DNA of 64,000 nucleotides from NCBI RefSeq assembly GCF_900100195.1, contig NZ_FNES01000007.1, forward strand, positions 62,001 to 126,000, read 5' to 3'. This stretch comes from Billgrantia gudaonensis. Lineage in GTDB: Bacteria; Pseudomonadota; Gammaproteobacteria; Pseudomonadales; Halomonadaceae. Numbering within the stretch: the first letter of the stretch is position 1; each line of letters starts with the position of its first letter. Under the pieces are notes generated by a model. That model made no database searches, was not told the DNA's origin, and was given only the letters and a program-made list of their open reading frames with translations. Of this stretch, positions 9,421 to 18,008 are shown piece after piece. A program made the translations under genes and the position numbers.

Positions 9421-10603
9421 TTCGCTACCCTGGGAGGCACCGTCATCGGCGACGGCAGCCCTGGTGCTGCTGGGCGTGATCCTGTCCAGCAGCATCCTGG
9501 CCGATGCCCTGGCAGCACGCACTCGGCTGCCGCGCATTTCCCTGCTGGTGCTGGTTGGCGTGGGGGTGGCGTTCGTGCAGCAGGCGCTGCTCGGGCATTC
9601 GGACGCACGTCCGCTGGACGGGCTTGGCGAACCCTTGATTCAAGTGGCCTTGGTGATGGTCGCTTTCCTGCTGGGCGGGGAATTGACCCTGGATCGTTTG
9701 CGCCATACCGGCCCCTTGATTCTCATCGTTTCGCTGTCGGTCATCGGGGTGGGGGTGCTGGCGGTTGGCATCGGGCTGTGGCTGCTGGGGTTTCCCCTGG
9801 TGGTGGCGGCCAGCCTGGCCGCCATTTCGGTGGCCACCGACCCGGCCGCGGTGAGCGAAACGGTGCGCGAGAGCGGCGACACTCGACTGCGCGCCCGCTT
9901 GCTGATGGGCATCGTTGCCATCGACGATGGCTGGGGCGTGCTGGCCTTCGGGCTGACCATGGCACTGCTGGGCTGGTGGCTCTCGGGGGAAGGCAGTCTG
10001 GCGCTGGTGCATGCCGCCTGGGAGCTGGGCGGAGCGCTGCTGCTCGGTACCCTGGTGGGGCTACCGGCAGCCTGGCTGACGGGACGCCTGCGTCCCGGCG
10101 AGCCCACTCAGGTCGAGGCCATTGCGCTGATCCTGCTGCTCGCCGGCCTGGCCGACTGGCTGGATGTCTCTGCCCTGCTTGCTGCCATGGTGGCCGGTGC
10201 GCTGGTGGCCAACCTGTCGCGCCACCACACCCGCTCGTTCAACGAGATCGAGCACATCGAGTGGCCCTTCCTGGTGTTCTTCTTCGTGCTTTCCGGGGCG
10301 AGCATCGACCTGATGCGGTTGGACGATGCGCTGGGGCTGACGCTGGCTTATCTGCTGCTGCGCCTGGGCGGGCGTTATCTGGGCGGAGTGCTCGGCGTGC
10401 GCCTGGCCCGTTCGCGCCAGGCCGAGCTACCCCATGACATCGGTCTGGCGCTGACGCCCCAGGCCGGCGTGGCCATGGGCATGGCGTTGCTGGCCATGGA
10501 ACGCTTTCCGGAGCACGGCGGCGTACTGATCGCTGCCGTCGTGGCGTCCACCGTGGTCTTCGAAGTGCTGGGACCGCTGATGGTGCGCCACGTGCTGCGC
10601 TGA
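9410..10603 (+). CDS. Sodium/proton antiporter-like membrane protein (CPA family)
   Basis: A 397-residue inner-membrane protein with about 12 hydrophobic segments. 'ATDPAAVSET' (TDP at 143-145) and 'DDGWGVLAFG' (Asp172, Asp173) correspond to the ion-binding motifs of CPA-type Na+/H+ or K+/H+ exchangers. The ATG at 9410 lies inside the previous gene's end; an earlier GTG at 9389 is possible but gives a poor N-terminus. Ion preference cannot be predicted. Ends 6 bp from the convergent ATPase gene. Confidence 0.88.
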   Translation: MSASSLPWEAPSSATAALVLLGVILSSSILADALAARTRLPRISLLVLVGVGVAFVQQALLGHSDARPLDGLGEPLIQVALVMVAFLLGGELTLDRLRHTGPLILIVSLSVIGVGVLAVGIGLWLLGFPLVVAASLAAISVATDPAAVSETVRESGDTRLRARLLMGIVAIDDGWGVLAFGLTMALLGWWLSGEGSLALVHAAWELGGALLLGTLVGLPAAWLTGRLRPGEPTQVEAIALILLLAGLADWLDVSALLAAMVAGALVANLSRHHTRSFNEIEHIEWPFLVFFFVLSGASIDLMRLDDALGLTLAYLLLRLGGRYLGGVLGVRLARSRQAELPHDIGLALTPQAGVAMGMALLAMERFPEHGGVLIAAVVASTVVFEVLGPLMVRHVLR

Positions 10604-10609
10604 TTGTCG

Positions 10610-12862
10610 TCACGGCCGGGCAGGCTGGGGATCCTTGGGCTGACGGCTGTCGCGGCCTTCACCGGCGCGCGACGGCGAGTCGGTGAGCAAGCGTAGCCCG
10701 TTGGCCACTACCAGCAGACTGGACCCCATGTCGGCGAACACCGCCATCCACAGCGTGGCGTGACCGCTGAAAGCCAGTACCAGGAAGACCGCCTTGATGC
10801 CCAGCGCCAGGACGATGTTCTGGATCAGTACCCGATGAGTGGCATGCGACAGGTCGAGGAAGTCGTTCAAGCGCTGCGGGTCATCGTCCATCAGCGCCAC
10901 GTCGGCGGTCTCGATGGCGGCATCGCTGCCGACAGCTCCCATGGCGAAGCCGATGTCGGCGCGGGCCAGGGCGGGTGCATCGTTGATGCCATCGCCTACC
11001 ATCCCCACGGATCCCTGGCGGGTGCGCGACTCGATCATGGCCAGCTTTTCGTCAGGCAGCAGGGCGCCGTGGGCTTCGTCGATGCCCGCCGCTTCAGCGA
11101 TGCGGGCGACGCTGGCCGGGTTGTCGCCGCTGAGCATTAGCGTCTTCACGCCGCGCGCGTGCAGGGCCTCGACCGCGGCGCGGCTCGTCATGCGCAGCGG
11201 GTCGCTGACGGCGAACAGCGCCAGCGGCCTGTCTCCTTCGCCGAGCAGCACCACCGTTTCGCCTCGGGCCTCGCGCTCGGCCAGCCGTTCGGCCAGTACC
11301 TCGTCCAGCCTGGCGTGCGCCTCCAGCATTCGGCGGTTGCCGAGCCACACCGGGCGCTTTTCGAAGGTGGCGACGATGCCTTGGCCGGGCCGTTCGTTGA
11401 CCCCGCTCACCTCGAGCGGGGCGATGCCGGCCTCTGTCGCTGCCGTGGCGATGGCGGCGGAAACCGGGTGCCCGGAGCGGGTGGCGAGCCCCGCGGCGAG
11501 CGCGATCAGGCGCTGGCGTGTCGCGTCGTCCAGGCTGTCGTCGACGGCTTCCCAGTGGCTTTGCACCGGCTTGCCGCGGGTCAGGGTGCCGGTCTTGTCG
11601 AAGGCGAGCCAGGCCAGGCGATGGCCTTGCTCGAGGAAGGCGCCGCCCTTGATCAGGATGCCGCGCCGCGCCCCGGCGGCCAGGCCGCTGACGACGGTCA
11701 CCGGAGTGGCGATCACCAGCGCACAGGGACAGGCGATCACCAGCAGCACCAGGCCGAGGTAGATACCTTCGAACCAGCCGACGCCGAACAGCCACGGCCA
11801 GGCTAGCGCGGCGACGATGGCCAGTGCGAATACCGCGGGCGTATAGATTGCCGCGAAGCGGTCGATGAAGCGCTGGGTGGGGGCACGGTTCGCCTGGGCC
11901 CGTTCCACGGCGTGGATGATGCGTGCCAGCGTCGTGTCGCTGGCGGCGCGGGTGGTGCGATAGGTGAATTCACCGTTGCGGTTGATGCTGCCGGCGAAGA
12001 CGCTCGCCCCGGGTGCCTTGTCCACCGGCAGGCTTTCACCGGTGATGGGCGATTCGTCCAGCGTCGGGTGACCCGCTTCCACTTCGCCATCCAGCGCCAG
12101 GCGCTCGCCGGCGCGTACCCGCACGAGGCTGCCCACGCCAACCGATTCGGCCGGCTGGCGTTCGAAACGGCCGTCGGCCTGGGCCACGTTGGCCGTTTCC
12201 GGGGCCAGGTCGAGCAGCTCGCGGATGGCGCGTCGAGCGCGGCCCAGGGAGCGTGCTTCGATGCGTTCGGCGAGGGTGAATAGCACGATCACCATGGCCG
12301 CTTCGGCCCAATGGCCGATGAGCAGTGCGCCGGTGACGGCCACGCTCATCAGGGCGTTGATGTTGAGCGCGCGGTGGCGCAGAGCGATGAAGCCCTTCTT
12401 CCAGGTGGGCAGGCCGACCAGCAGGATGGCGGTCAATGCCAGAATGCCGGGCAGCCAGGGTGTGGCGAGGGCGGCCCATTCGCTCGCTTCGGCGGTCAGG
12501 GCGATCAGGGCCGCCACGACCAGCTTGCCCCAGGGTTCGCGTTCGCTGGGCGGTTCGGAGCGACGGGTTGCGTCCAGGGTCTCCGCCGTCATGCCGGTGG
12601 CGGCGATGCGCTGACGGATCGTCTCTTCGTCGGCGTCGCGGTGGTGCACGGTGAGCACGCGCCCCATCAGGTCGAACTCGAGGGCCTCGATGCCGGGCAT
12701 GCCCTCGAGCGCGCGGCGCAGCAGCCCCTCTTCGGTGGGGCAGCACATGTCGGCGATGTGCAGGCGCAGTGGGCGCGTCCCAGCCGGAGCGCCCTCGGCG
12801 GCGGAGGATGAGTCGAACTCACGTGCCTCGCAGCAGCCATCGCAGGTCGGTCGTGTGGTCAT
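10610..12862 (-). CDS. zntA: Zn/Cd/Pb-translocating P1B-type ATPase
   Basis: Metal efflux pump of 750 residues. It has a Cys-rich leader (Cys7, 10, 11), a heavy-metal-associated domain with 'DMCCPTEE' (39-45), the actuator 'TGES' (274-277), membrane 'CPC' (378-380) typical of Zn/Cd/Pb pumps, the phosphorylated Asp of 'DKTGT' (422-426), 'SGHP' (463-466) and 'GDGIND' (623-628). The ATG at 12862 follows AAGGAG; a start at 12898 would lie inside the promoter. The divergent MerR-family gene and the 19-bp-spacer promoter indicate metal-induced expression. Confidence 0.96.
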   Translation of the reverse strand: MTTRPTCDGCCEAREFDSSSAAEGAPAGTRPLRLHIADMCCPTEEGLLRRALEGMPGIEALEFDLMGRVLTVHHRDADEETIRQRIAATGMTAETLDATRRSEPPSEREPWGKLVVAALIALTAEASEWAALATPWLPGILALTAILLVGLPTWKKGFIALRHRALNINALMSVAVTGALLIGHWAEAAMVIVLFTLAERIEARSLGRARRAIRELLDLAPETANVAQADGRFERQPAESVGVGSLVRVRAGERLALDGEVEAGHPTLDESPITGESLPVDKAPGASVFAGSINRNGEFTYRTTRAASDTTLARIIHAVERAQANRAPTQRFIDRFAAIYTPAVFALAIVAALAWPWLFGVGWFEGIYLGLVLLVIACPCALVIATPVTVVSGLAAGARRGILIKGGAFLEQGHRLAWLAFDKTGTLTRGKPVQSHWEAVDDSLDDATRQRLIALAAGLATRSGHPVSAAIATAATEAGIAPLEVSGVNERPGQGIVATFEKRPVWLGNRRMLEAHARLDEVLAERLAEREARGETVVLLGEGDRPLALFAVSDPLRMTSRAAVEALHARGVKTLMLSGDNPASVARIAEAAGIDEAHGALLPDEKLAMIESRTRQGSVGMVGDGINDAPALARADIGFAMGAVGSDAAIETADVALMDDDPQRLNDFLDLSHATHRVLIQNIVLALGIKAVFLVLAFSGHATLWMAVFADMGSSLLVVANGLRLLTDSPSRAGEGRDSRQPKDPQPARP

Positions 12863-12889
12863 GTCGGGCTCCTTGCCAATTCTGTCTGC

Positions 12890-12920
12890 ATGACACACCC
12901 TGTAGTGGCTATAGGGTCAA
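12890..12920 (-). promoter_or_regulatory. MerR-type promoter/operator of the metal ATPase gene
   Basis: On the minus strand a -35 TTGACC (12920-12915) and a -10 TGTCAT (12895-12890) are separated by 19 bp, the overlong spacer that MerR-family activators correct by DNA distortion. The spacer holds a dyad, ACCCTATAG and its partner CTACAGGGT around a CCA centre (12897-12917). The ATPase start codon is 27 bp downstream of the -10. Very strong structural match to ZntR/CadR/PbrR-controlled promoters. Confidence 0.9.
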
Positions 12921-12950
12921 GCGTTGAACATAAGGCGATGACGCATGGCC

Positions 12951-13072
12951 GCTCGAGGTTGATCCGGCAACCGGTCGTTGAGGGGGCGCTGTGAACCCTT
13001 CCCTGGGCGCTACTTTTGCCATCCCTGGCAAAAGACCCCCTCTTCGACCGGTTCCCGGCGCCTATCGCCTCG
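12951..13072 (+). repeat. Dispersed hairpin element, copy R2 (short form, rearmed)
   Basis: Same family as 861-982 but in the opposite orientation. The outer arms are 12964-12986 and 13036-13058: AACCGGTCG on the left and CGACCGGTT on the right, flanked by GAGGGGG/CCCCCTC. These differ from the GACAGG/CCTGTC arms of the other copies, yet still pair. Inner hairpin CTTTTGCCA-TCCC-TGGCAAAAG (13013-13034) is a perfect 9-bp stem. The conserved box GCTGTGAACCCTTCCCTGG precedes it. The element lies between the metal promoter and the MerR-family gene. Confidence 0.85.
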
Positions 13073-13119
13073 GCTCACTGCAATCGCCTTACAAGAGGGA
13101 TGGAGCGAGGAGGAGAGCG

Positions 13120-13587
13120 ATGAAAATCGGCGAACTGGCTTCAGCCATCGGCTGCGCAGTGGAAACGGTCCGCTACTACGAGCGTGAGGGGCTGCTGCCC
13201 GAACCGGCGCGCAGTGCGGCCAATTATCGGCTCTACGGCGATGCCCATGCCCAGCGGCTGCGCTTCATCCGCCACTGCCGGGCGCTCGACATGACCCTCG
13301 ATGAGATCCGCACCCTGCTCGACTACCACGACCGCCCCCGCCAGCCCTGCGATGCCGTCAACGGCCTGGTGGACGAGCATCTCGCCCACGTGGAGGCGCG
13401 CATCGCTCAGTTGGAGGCGCTGCGCGAGGCCCTGATCAATTTGCGCGCACGTTGCGAGGGGGCGGCGGACTCGGCGCATTGCGGCATTCTGCAGGAGCTA
13501 TCGCAGCCGCTGGGCGACGCGGCGCTGGCCGTACCGAACGAGGCGAGTCATGTGCCGGGGGTACACCGCGGCGGTGGGGCGGGCTGA
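13120..13587 (+). CDS. MerR family heavy-metal regulator (CadR/PbrR type)
   Basis: A 155-residue cytosolic activator. Residues 1-70 hold the winged-helix MerR DNA-binding domain ('MKIGELA', 'VETVRYYEREGLLP'), then a dimerisation helix and metal site. Cys77, Cys112 and Cys121 occupy positions like the three thiol ligands of CadR/PbrR proteins, favouring Cd/Pb over Zn as inducer, although the ATPase may export all three. Start at ATG 13120 after GGAGGAGAG. Divergent from its presumed target, which has a 19-bp-spacer promoter. Confidence 0.92.
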   Translation: MKIGELASAIGCAVETVRYYEREGLLPEPARSAANYRLYGDAHAQRLRFIRHCRALDMTLDEIRTLLDYHDRPRQPCDAVNGLVDEHLAHVEARIAQLEALREALINLRARCEGAADSAHCGILQELSQPLGDAALAVPNEASHVPGVHRGGGAG

Positions 13588-13590
13588 ACG

Positions 13591-13622
13591 CACATCGCCC
13601 CGGCCAAGGCCGGGGCGATGTG
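13591..13622 (+). terminator. Bidirectional terminator-like hairpin
   Basis: CACATCGCCCCGGCC and its exact reverse complement form a 15-bp perfect stem around AA, between the convergent MerR-family gene and hisJ-like gene. No T-run follows on either strand, but position and stem strength fit a shared terminator. Confidence 0.7.
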
Positions 13623-13668
13623 GGAGTCGAGGCTCGACGAACGCGCTGGCGGTCATCCGCCGTGGCGC

Positions 13669-14439
13669 TCACTCCTCGCCAAAATACTTGGCGTGGATCT
13701 CGTCGTAAGTGCCGTTCTCCTGCAGCGTGGCGAGCGCTTCGTTGAAGGCCTCGGCCAGCGCCTCGTCACGCTTGCGGAAGGCGATGCCGAAACCCTCGCC
13801 GAAGTACTCCTTGGGTTCGGTGATCATCTCGCCGACCACCTTGTAATCGCCGGCCTCGCTGTCCAGCAGGGTGGACTTGCCGATGGGGAAATCGAGGAAG
13901 ACGGCATCGAGCCGGCCGGAGTCCATGTCGAGGACCATGTCGTCGGCGGTGGCATAGCGATTGACGTCGGCCACGTCGCCGTACATGTCGGTGACGTAGT
14001 TGTCCTGCAGGGTGCCGCGCTGCACGCCGATGGTCATGCCTTCCAGCGTCTCGTCGGAGGGCGTGCCGATCTCCACGTCGGCGGGAGCGAACCAGGCGGA
14101 GGGCGGGGTGATGTAGGGATCGGAGAACAGCACCTGCTCGCGGCGCTCTTCATTGATGGTCATCGACGACATGATGGCATCGTACTTGCGGGCCATCAGG
14201 CCGGGGATGATGCCGTCCCAACCCTGCACGACCCATTCGCACTGAATGCCGATCTCCTCGCACATGGCGTTGCCCAGGTCGATGTCGAAGCCGGTGAGTT
14301 CGCCGTCCGGCGTGCGGTATTCCATGGGCTCGTAGGGTACGTCGACGCCGATGCGAATGTCGCGAACCTCGGCGTTGGCGGTGCCGGCGATCAGGGCTGC
14401 GCTCAGGGCGCCGAGGCTCAGGATCTTCTGGATCTTCAT
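13669..14439 (-). CDS. Basic amino acid ABC transporter, periplasmic binding protein (AotJ/HisJ type)
   Basis: A 256-residue binding protein with a signal peptide ending 'AGTANAEV' (about 1-23). 'GVDVPYEPMEYRTPDGELTG' is the lobe-1 ligand region of the lysine/arginine/ornithine/histidine class. It is the last gene of a four-gene set on this strand (ATPase, two permeases, binding protein), with 136 bp separating it from the permease and possibly a promoter of its own. The neighbouring astE argues for arginine or ornithine as ligand. Confidence 0.9.
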   Translation of the reverse strand: MKIQKILSLGALSAALIAGTANAEVRDIRIGVDVPYEPMEYRTPDGELTGFDIDLGNAMCEEIGIQCEWVVQGWDGIIPGLMARKYDAIMSSMTINEERREQVLFSDPYITPPSAWFAPADVEIGTPSDETLEGMTIGVQRGTLQDNYVTDMYGDVADVNRYATADDMVLDMDSGRLDAVFLDFPIGKSTLLDSEAGDYKVVGEMITEPKEYFGEGFGIAFRKRDEALAEAFNEALATLQENGTYDEIHAKYFGEE

Positions 14440-14575
14440 GGTTGTTGTCCCCTGTGTTGGGTGGATGCACCTCGTGGGTGATGACAGGCCAACCTTAGCG
14501 GATAGCCGGATGGCCCGGAAGGGGGAATCGGGGCGGGTTTAAACGCCGGTTCCCAACGCACGTTTTACGTTCGGC

Positions 14576-15307
14576 TCAGCCGCCGGCCGGCTTGAGGTGG
14601 GCCAGCAGCCGCTTCTCCAGCCAGCGGAAGAAAAAGAGGATCGCGAAGGTCACGCACAGATAGATGGCCGCCACGAACAGAAAGGCTTCGAAAGGGGCAT
14701 AGTAGCGGGCGTAGACGAAGCGGGCCGCCCCGGTCAGATCCATGATGGTGACCACGCTGGCAATGGCGCTGGCGTGGAGCATGAAGATCACCTCGTTGCC
14801 ATAGGCGGGCAGGGCGCGACGGAAGGCGCTGGGCAGCACGATGCGCCGCATCATCAGGCGACGCGACATGCCGTAGGCTCGCGCCGCCTCGATCTCGCCG
14901 CGCGGCGTGGCCTTGATGGCGCCGTGGAAGATCTCGGTGGTGTAGGCCGCGGTGTTGAGGGTGAAGGCGATCAGGGCCGGTACGAAGGGTTTTTCGAGAA
15001 TCACCCACAGCCAGGTTTCCTGAATGCCCTCCACGAACACCACGCCGTAGTAGATCAGGTAGAGCTGCACCAGCAGAGGGGTGCCACGGAACACGTAGGT
15101 ATAGGCGAAGATCGGCCACTTGACCCAGGGGCGTTTGGAACCCCGGCCGATGGCCAGCGGCACCGCCGCCACCAGGCCGATGACCAGCGACAGGAACACC
15201 AGCTGCACGGTGGTCACCAAACCCTCGCCGTAATAGGAGAGGGTCTGCAGCGTGAAGATGCTGTTGTCGGCCAGCAGGCCTTCCAGGCGTTCGAGCAGGG
15301 CCTCCAT
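14576..15307 (-). CDS. Basic amino acid ABC transporter permease (HisM/AotM type)
   Basis: A 243-residue inner-membrane permease with about five helices and the EAA loop 'EIEAARAYGMSRRLMMRRIVLP' region (EIEAARAYGM visible). Start at ATG 15307, which overlaps the stop codon of the upstream permease by one base (TGATG), a sign of coupled translation. Forms the membrane channel with the HisQ-type protein. Confidence 0.93.
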   Translation of the reverse strand: MEALLERLEGLLADNSIFTLQTLSYYGEGLVTTVQLVFLSLVIGLVAAVPLAIGRGSKRPWVKWPIFAYTYVFRGTPLLVQLYLIYYGVVFVEGIQETWLWVILEKPFVPALIAFTLNTAAYTTEIFHGAIKATPRGEIEAARAYGMSRRLMMRRIVLPSAFRRALPAYGNEVIFMLHASAIASVVTIMDLTGAARFVYARYYAPFEAFLFVAAIYLCVTFAILFFFRWLEKRLLAHLKPAGG

Positions 15308-16011
15308 CACTCCACCTCCCCGTAACCGATGTCGTAGCGCTTCTGCAGGCGAGCGAAGACCCACTCCGAGACGCTGGCGATGAGCAGATAGATCGCCGCC
15401 ACGATGAGCATGAAGGTGAAGGGCTCACGAGTGGCCTTGGAGGCTTCGGCCGCCACGCGGACCATGTCGGAGAGGCCGATGACCGACACCAGAGCGGTGG
15501 TCTTGAGCAGTACCATCCAGTTGTTGGAAATGCCCGGCAGCGCATGGCGCATCATCAGCGGGAAGCGGATGCGCCGGAACACCAGCCAGGGGCCCATGCC
15601 ATAGGCGCGGCCGGCTTCGATCTGGCCGGAGTCCACCGCCATGAAGGCTCCGCGGAAGGTCTCGCCCATGTAGGCGCCGAAGATCAGGCCGATGGTGACC
15701 ACGCCGGCCACGAATTCGTTGATGTTGATGAAGATGTCGATATCGAACTGGTAATAGAGCCAGTCGGTGAACAGGTTGACGCCCATCTGGCCACCGAAGA
15801 ACAGCAGCATCATCAGCACCAGGTCGGGTACGCCACGAATGACGGTGGTGTAGAGGGTGCCGAGGCGATGGGCCAGCCAGCTGCGCGACATCTTGGCGCT
15901 GGCGGTGAGCAGGCCGAGCACGACGGCCAGCACCAGCGACAGCAGTGCCAGCTCGATGGTGATCAGGGCGCCCTCGGCGAGGCGCGGACCGTAGCCATGC
16001 AGGTCGATCAT
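15307..16011 (-). CDS. Basic amino acid ABC transporter permease (HisQ/AotQ type)
   Basis: A 234-residue permease, 'HGYGPRLAEGALITIELALL' at the N-terminus and the EAA loop 'QIEAGRAYGM' near residue 135, pairing with the HisM-type subunit. It lies 21 bp after the ATPase gene and overlaps the next permease gene by one base. Same operon as the ATP-binding and binding-protein genes. Confidence 0.93.
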   Translation of the reverse strand: MIDLHGYGPRLAEGALITIELALLSLVLAVVLGLLTASAKMSRSWLAHRLGTLYTTVIRGVPDLVLMMLLFFGGQMGVNLFTDWLYYQFDIDIFININEFVAGVVTIGLIFGAYMGETFRGAFMAVDSGQIEAGRAYGMGPWLVFRRIRFPLMMRHALPGISNNWMVLLKTTALVSVIGLSDMVRVAAEASKATREPFTFMLIVAAIYLLIASVSEWVFARLQKRYDIGYGEVE

Positions 16012-16032
16012 GACGTTCTCCTCACGTGCCCG

Positions 16033-16803
16033 TCAGTGCTTGGGCGCCAGGAACTGCCGAAGGCGCTCCGACTGGGGGTTGCCGATCACCTCATCGGGAG
16101 GCCCGGATTCCTCGATCACTCCCTGGTGGAGGTAGATCACCTGACTGGAGACGTCGCGCGCGAAGGCCATTTCGTGGGTGACCACGATCATGGTGCGGCC
16201 CTCGGCCGCCAGGTCTCGCATCACCTTGAGGACGTCGCCGACCAGCTCGGGGTCGAGTGCCGAGGTGGGCTCGTCGAAGAGCATCACTTCCGGGTCCATG
16301 GCCAGTGCCCGGGCGATGGCGCCGCGCTGCTGCTGGCCGCCGGACATCTGCGCCGGGTAAGCATCGGCACGCTCGGTGAGACCGACGCGATCGAGCAGGG
16401 CGCGGGCGTGTTCGATGGCCTCTTTCTTGGGTTTGCCGAGCACGTGCACCGGGGCTTCGATGACGTTTTCCAGCAGCGTCATGTGGGCCCACAGGTTGAA
16501 GCTCTGGAACACCATGGAGAGCTTGGCGCGCATGCGCACTACCTGTTGCCAGTCCGCCGGTTCGCGGCCGTGCCGAGTCCGTTTGAAGCGGACCTCCTCG
16601 CCATGGACGATCAGTTGGCCCTCGTCGGGCTGCTCCAGCAGGTTCATGCAGCGCAGGAAGGTGCTCTTGCCGGAACCGGAGGCTCCGATCAGGGTGATGA
16701 CGTCACCCTTGTGGGCCGTGAGCGACAGGCCCTTGAGCACGTCGGTATCGCCGAAGCGCTTCTTGATGTTGCGCACCTCGAGCGGTAGCGGGGTATCGGC
16801 CAT
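16033..16803 (-). CDS. Basic amino acid ABC transporter ATP-binding protein (HisP/AotP type)
   Basis: A 256-residue ATPase. Walker A 'GASGSGKST', signature 'MSGGQQQRGAIARALA', Walker B 'VMLFDEPTSALD' and the His switch 'VTHEMAFARDV' are all intact. First gene of the transporter operon. The ATG at 16803 is used; a longer open frame up to 17016 has no ribosome site and crosses a promoter-like sequence. A promoter with extended -10 lies 48 bp upstream. Confidence 0.95.
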   Translation of the reverse strand: MADTPLPLEVRNIKKRFGDTDVLKGLSLTAHKGDVITLIGASGSGKSTFLRCMNLLEQPDEGQLIVHGEEVRFKRTRHGREPADWQQVVRMRAKLSMVFQSFNLWAHMTLLENVIEAPVHVLGKPKKEAIEHARALLDRVGLTERADAYPAQMSGGQQQRGAIARALAMDPEVMLFDEPTSALDPELVGDVLKVMRDLAAEGRTMIVVTHEMAFARDVSSQVIYLHQGVIEESGPPDEVIGNPQSERLRQFLAPKH

Positions 16804-16850
16804 GGTATGGCTCCAGATCGGGACGAACGGACGGGCACGGAAAGTGGGCG

Positions 16851-16879
16851 ATTCTAACAGGCCGATGCCGTTTCGGCAG
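16851..16879 (-). promoter_or_regulatory. Predicted promoter of the amino acid transporter operon
   Basis: On the minus strand TGTTAGAAT (16859-16851) is an extended -10 (TGn plus TAGAAT), with CTGCCG (16879-16874) 17 bp upstream as a weak -35. The ATP-binding gene starts 48 bp downstream of the -10. Confidence 0.5.
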
Positions 16880-16937
16880 GTTCGCCGTCGTCGTCCCTTC
16901 GTGGATCGGTAGCGCTGCGGTGCGGATGCGTTGGCAT
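16854..16937 (-). CDS. Possible 27-residue small ORF upstream of the transporter operon
   Basis: ATG at 16937 follows a textbook ribosome site (CAGGAG, 7 nt spacer) and runs to TAG at 16856-16854. The product would be a hydrophilic peptide starting MPTHPHRSATDPRRDDD and ending in Cys. The stop codon is embedded in the extended -10 of the downstream operon, so translation here would be on a longer transcript. No homolog is recognised; it may be chance. Confidence 0.25.
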   Translation of the reverse strand: MPTHPHRSATDPRRDDDGEPAETASAC

Positions 16938-17012
16938 GAGCGATCTCCTGATTGTTGTTATCGTCGATTGTGAGGGTGCGAGGGTGATGGCGGCAATCGT
17001 TCGGCTGGCCGC

Positions 17013-18008
17013 TCAACTCCTTTCATCGGGGCGAGGGGCGGGCCGAACCAGCAGCGCTGCGCGGGCGCCGAGTTCGACGTCGGCATTGGGAAACACCACG
17101 TGCAGCGGCGTCTCGCCCACCGTGAAGGCGCCGGCGGCCGCGTCTTCTGCGAGCCGCGTGCCGGGCGCGAACTCGGTGAAGTTGGGCGTGTCGTCGGCAA
17201 AGCACAGGCGGAAGTCGTTGCTGTGGCGAACGAGCTCGTGGGCAACGCGAAAGAAGACCATGCGTGCCGGGTCGGCGCCGGGGGGCGTCTGGCCGCCAAG
17301 CAGCGCTGCCAGCAGCCGACCCATGGGGGCGAGGGCGTCAAGGTCGTTGGCGCCGAAGGGGCGCACGCGGCCGAGCTCCAGGGTGAAGGCGGCGGCGCCA
17401 TGATAGTGCTTGGAATAGTGCGAGAAGGTCCAGCTGTGCTGGTGTTGATGAAGAACGGCCTGGATGTCGGCGGCAGCCAGCCAGCGCCACTGTTCGGCTG
17501 GCGTGCGGGACTCGGCCCAGGGTTCGACGACGAAGCGCGGGTAGCGGCTGTCGCGAATCGCCGTATGCAGATCGTAATGCAGGCGTGCGCGCTCGGGATG
17601 GCGGGTGAAGAATGCATCCACGGCGGCCATCAGCTCGCGGGCACGGTCGGGCTCGTCGCCCCGTTCGTCGAGGTCGCGGCGAAACAGCCGGTTGAGGTTG
17701 GTATCGACGAAGCGCACCCCCGCGCGGATGGCGGGAAGGTTGCCGAGGATGACCAGCAGCGGCGCACCCAGACGGAGCTGGCCGGCCTCGAGTCGGGCCA
17801 GGCAATCGCCGAGCAGCTCGATGGGTGCGGTCTCGTTGCCGTGAATGCCTGCCGAGAGCACGCAGGCACGGGCGTCCGGGTCGGGATCATCGGGCACGAG
17901 CTCCAGAAGCCCCGGGCCGGTCAGGGTGAAGCGTCCCCCGTTCACGCTTCCTCGTCGAGTGGCCGGCGTCTTACCGTCCAGGCTGGCATCGAGCCACTCA
18001 GCGAGCAT
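17013..18008 (-). CDS. astE: Succinylglutamate desuccinylase
   Basis: Zinc hydrolase of the AstE/aspartoacylase family, 331 residues, catalysing the last step of the arginine succinyltransferase pathway (succinylglutamate to glutamate plus succinate). Zinc ligands are visible: His56 and Glu59 in 'GIHGNETAPIE' and His148 in 'YDLHTAI'. The ATG at 18008 follows CGGAGGA; the frame extends to 18104 without support. Its place just upstream of a basic amino acid transporter links uptake and catabolism of arginine. Other ast genes are not in the window. Confidence 0.92.
   Translation of the reverse strand: MLAEWLDASLDGKTPATRRGSVNGGRFTLTGPGLLELVPDDPDPDARACVLSAGIHGNETAPIELLGDCLARLEAGQLRLGAPLLVILGNLPAIRAGVRFVDTNLNRLFRRDLDERGDEPDRARELMAAVDAFFTRHPERARLHYDLHTAIRDSRYPRFVVEPWAESRTPAEQWRWLAAADIQAVLHQHQHSWTFSHYSKHYHGAAAFTLELGRVRPFGANDLDALAPMGRLLAALLGGQTPPGADPARMVFFRVAHELVRHSNDFRLCFADDTPNFTEFAPGTRLAEDAAAGAFTVGETPLHVVFPNADVELGARAALLVRPAPRPDERS

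Noticed and set aside
12991..13119. N-terminal extension of the MerR-family protein starting MNPSLGATFA
   Set aside because: It is encoded by repeat R2; the same peptide-like string can be read from other copies. The true start follows GGAGGAGAG at 13120.
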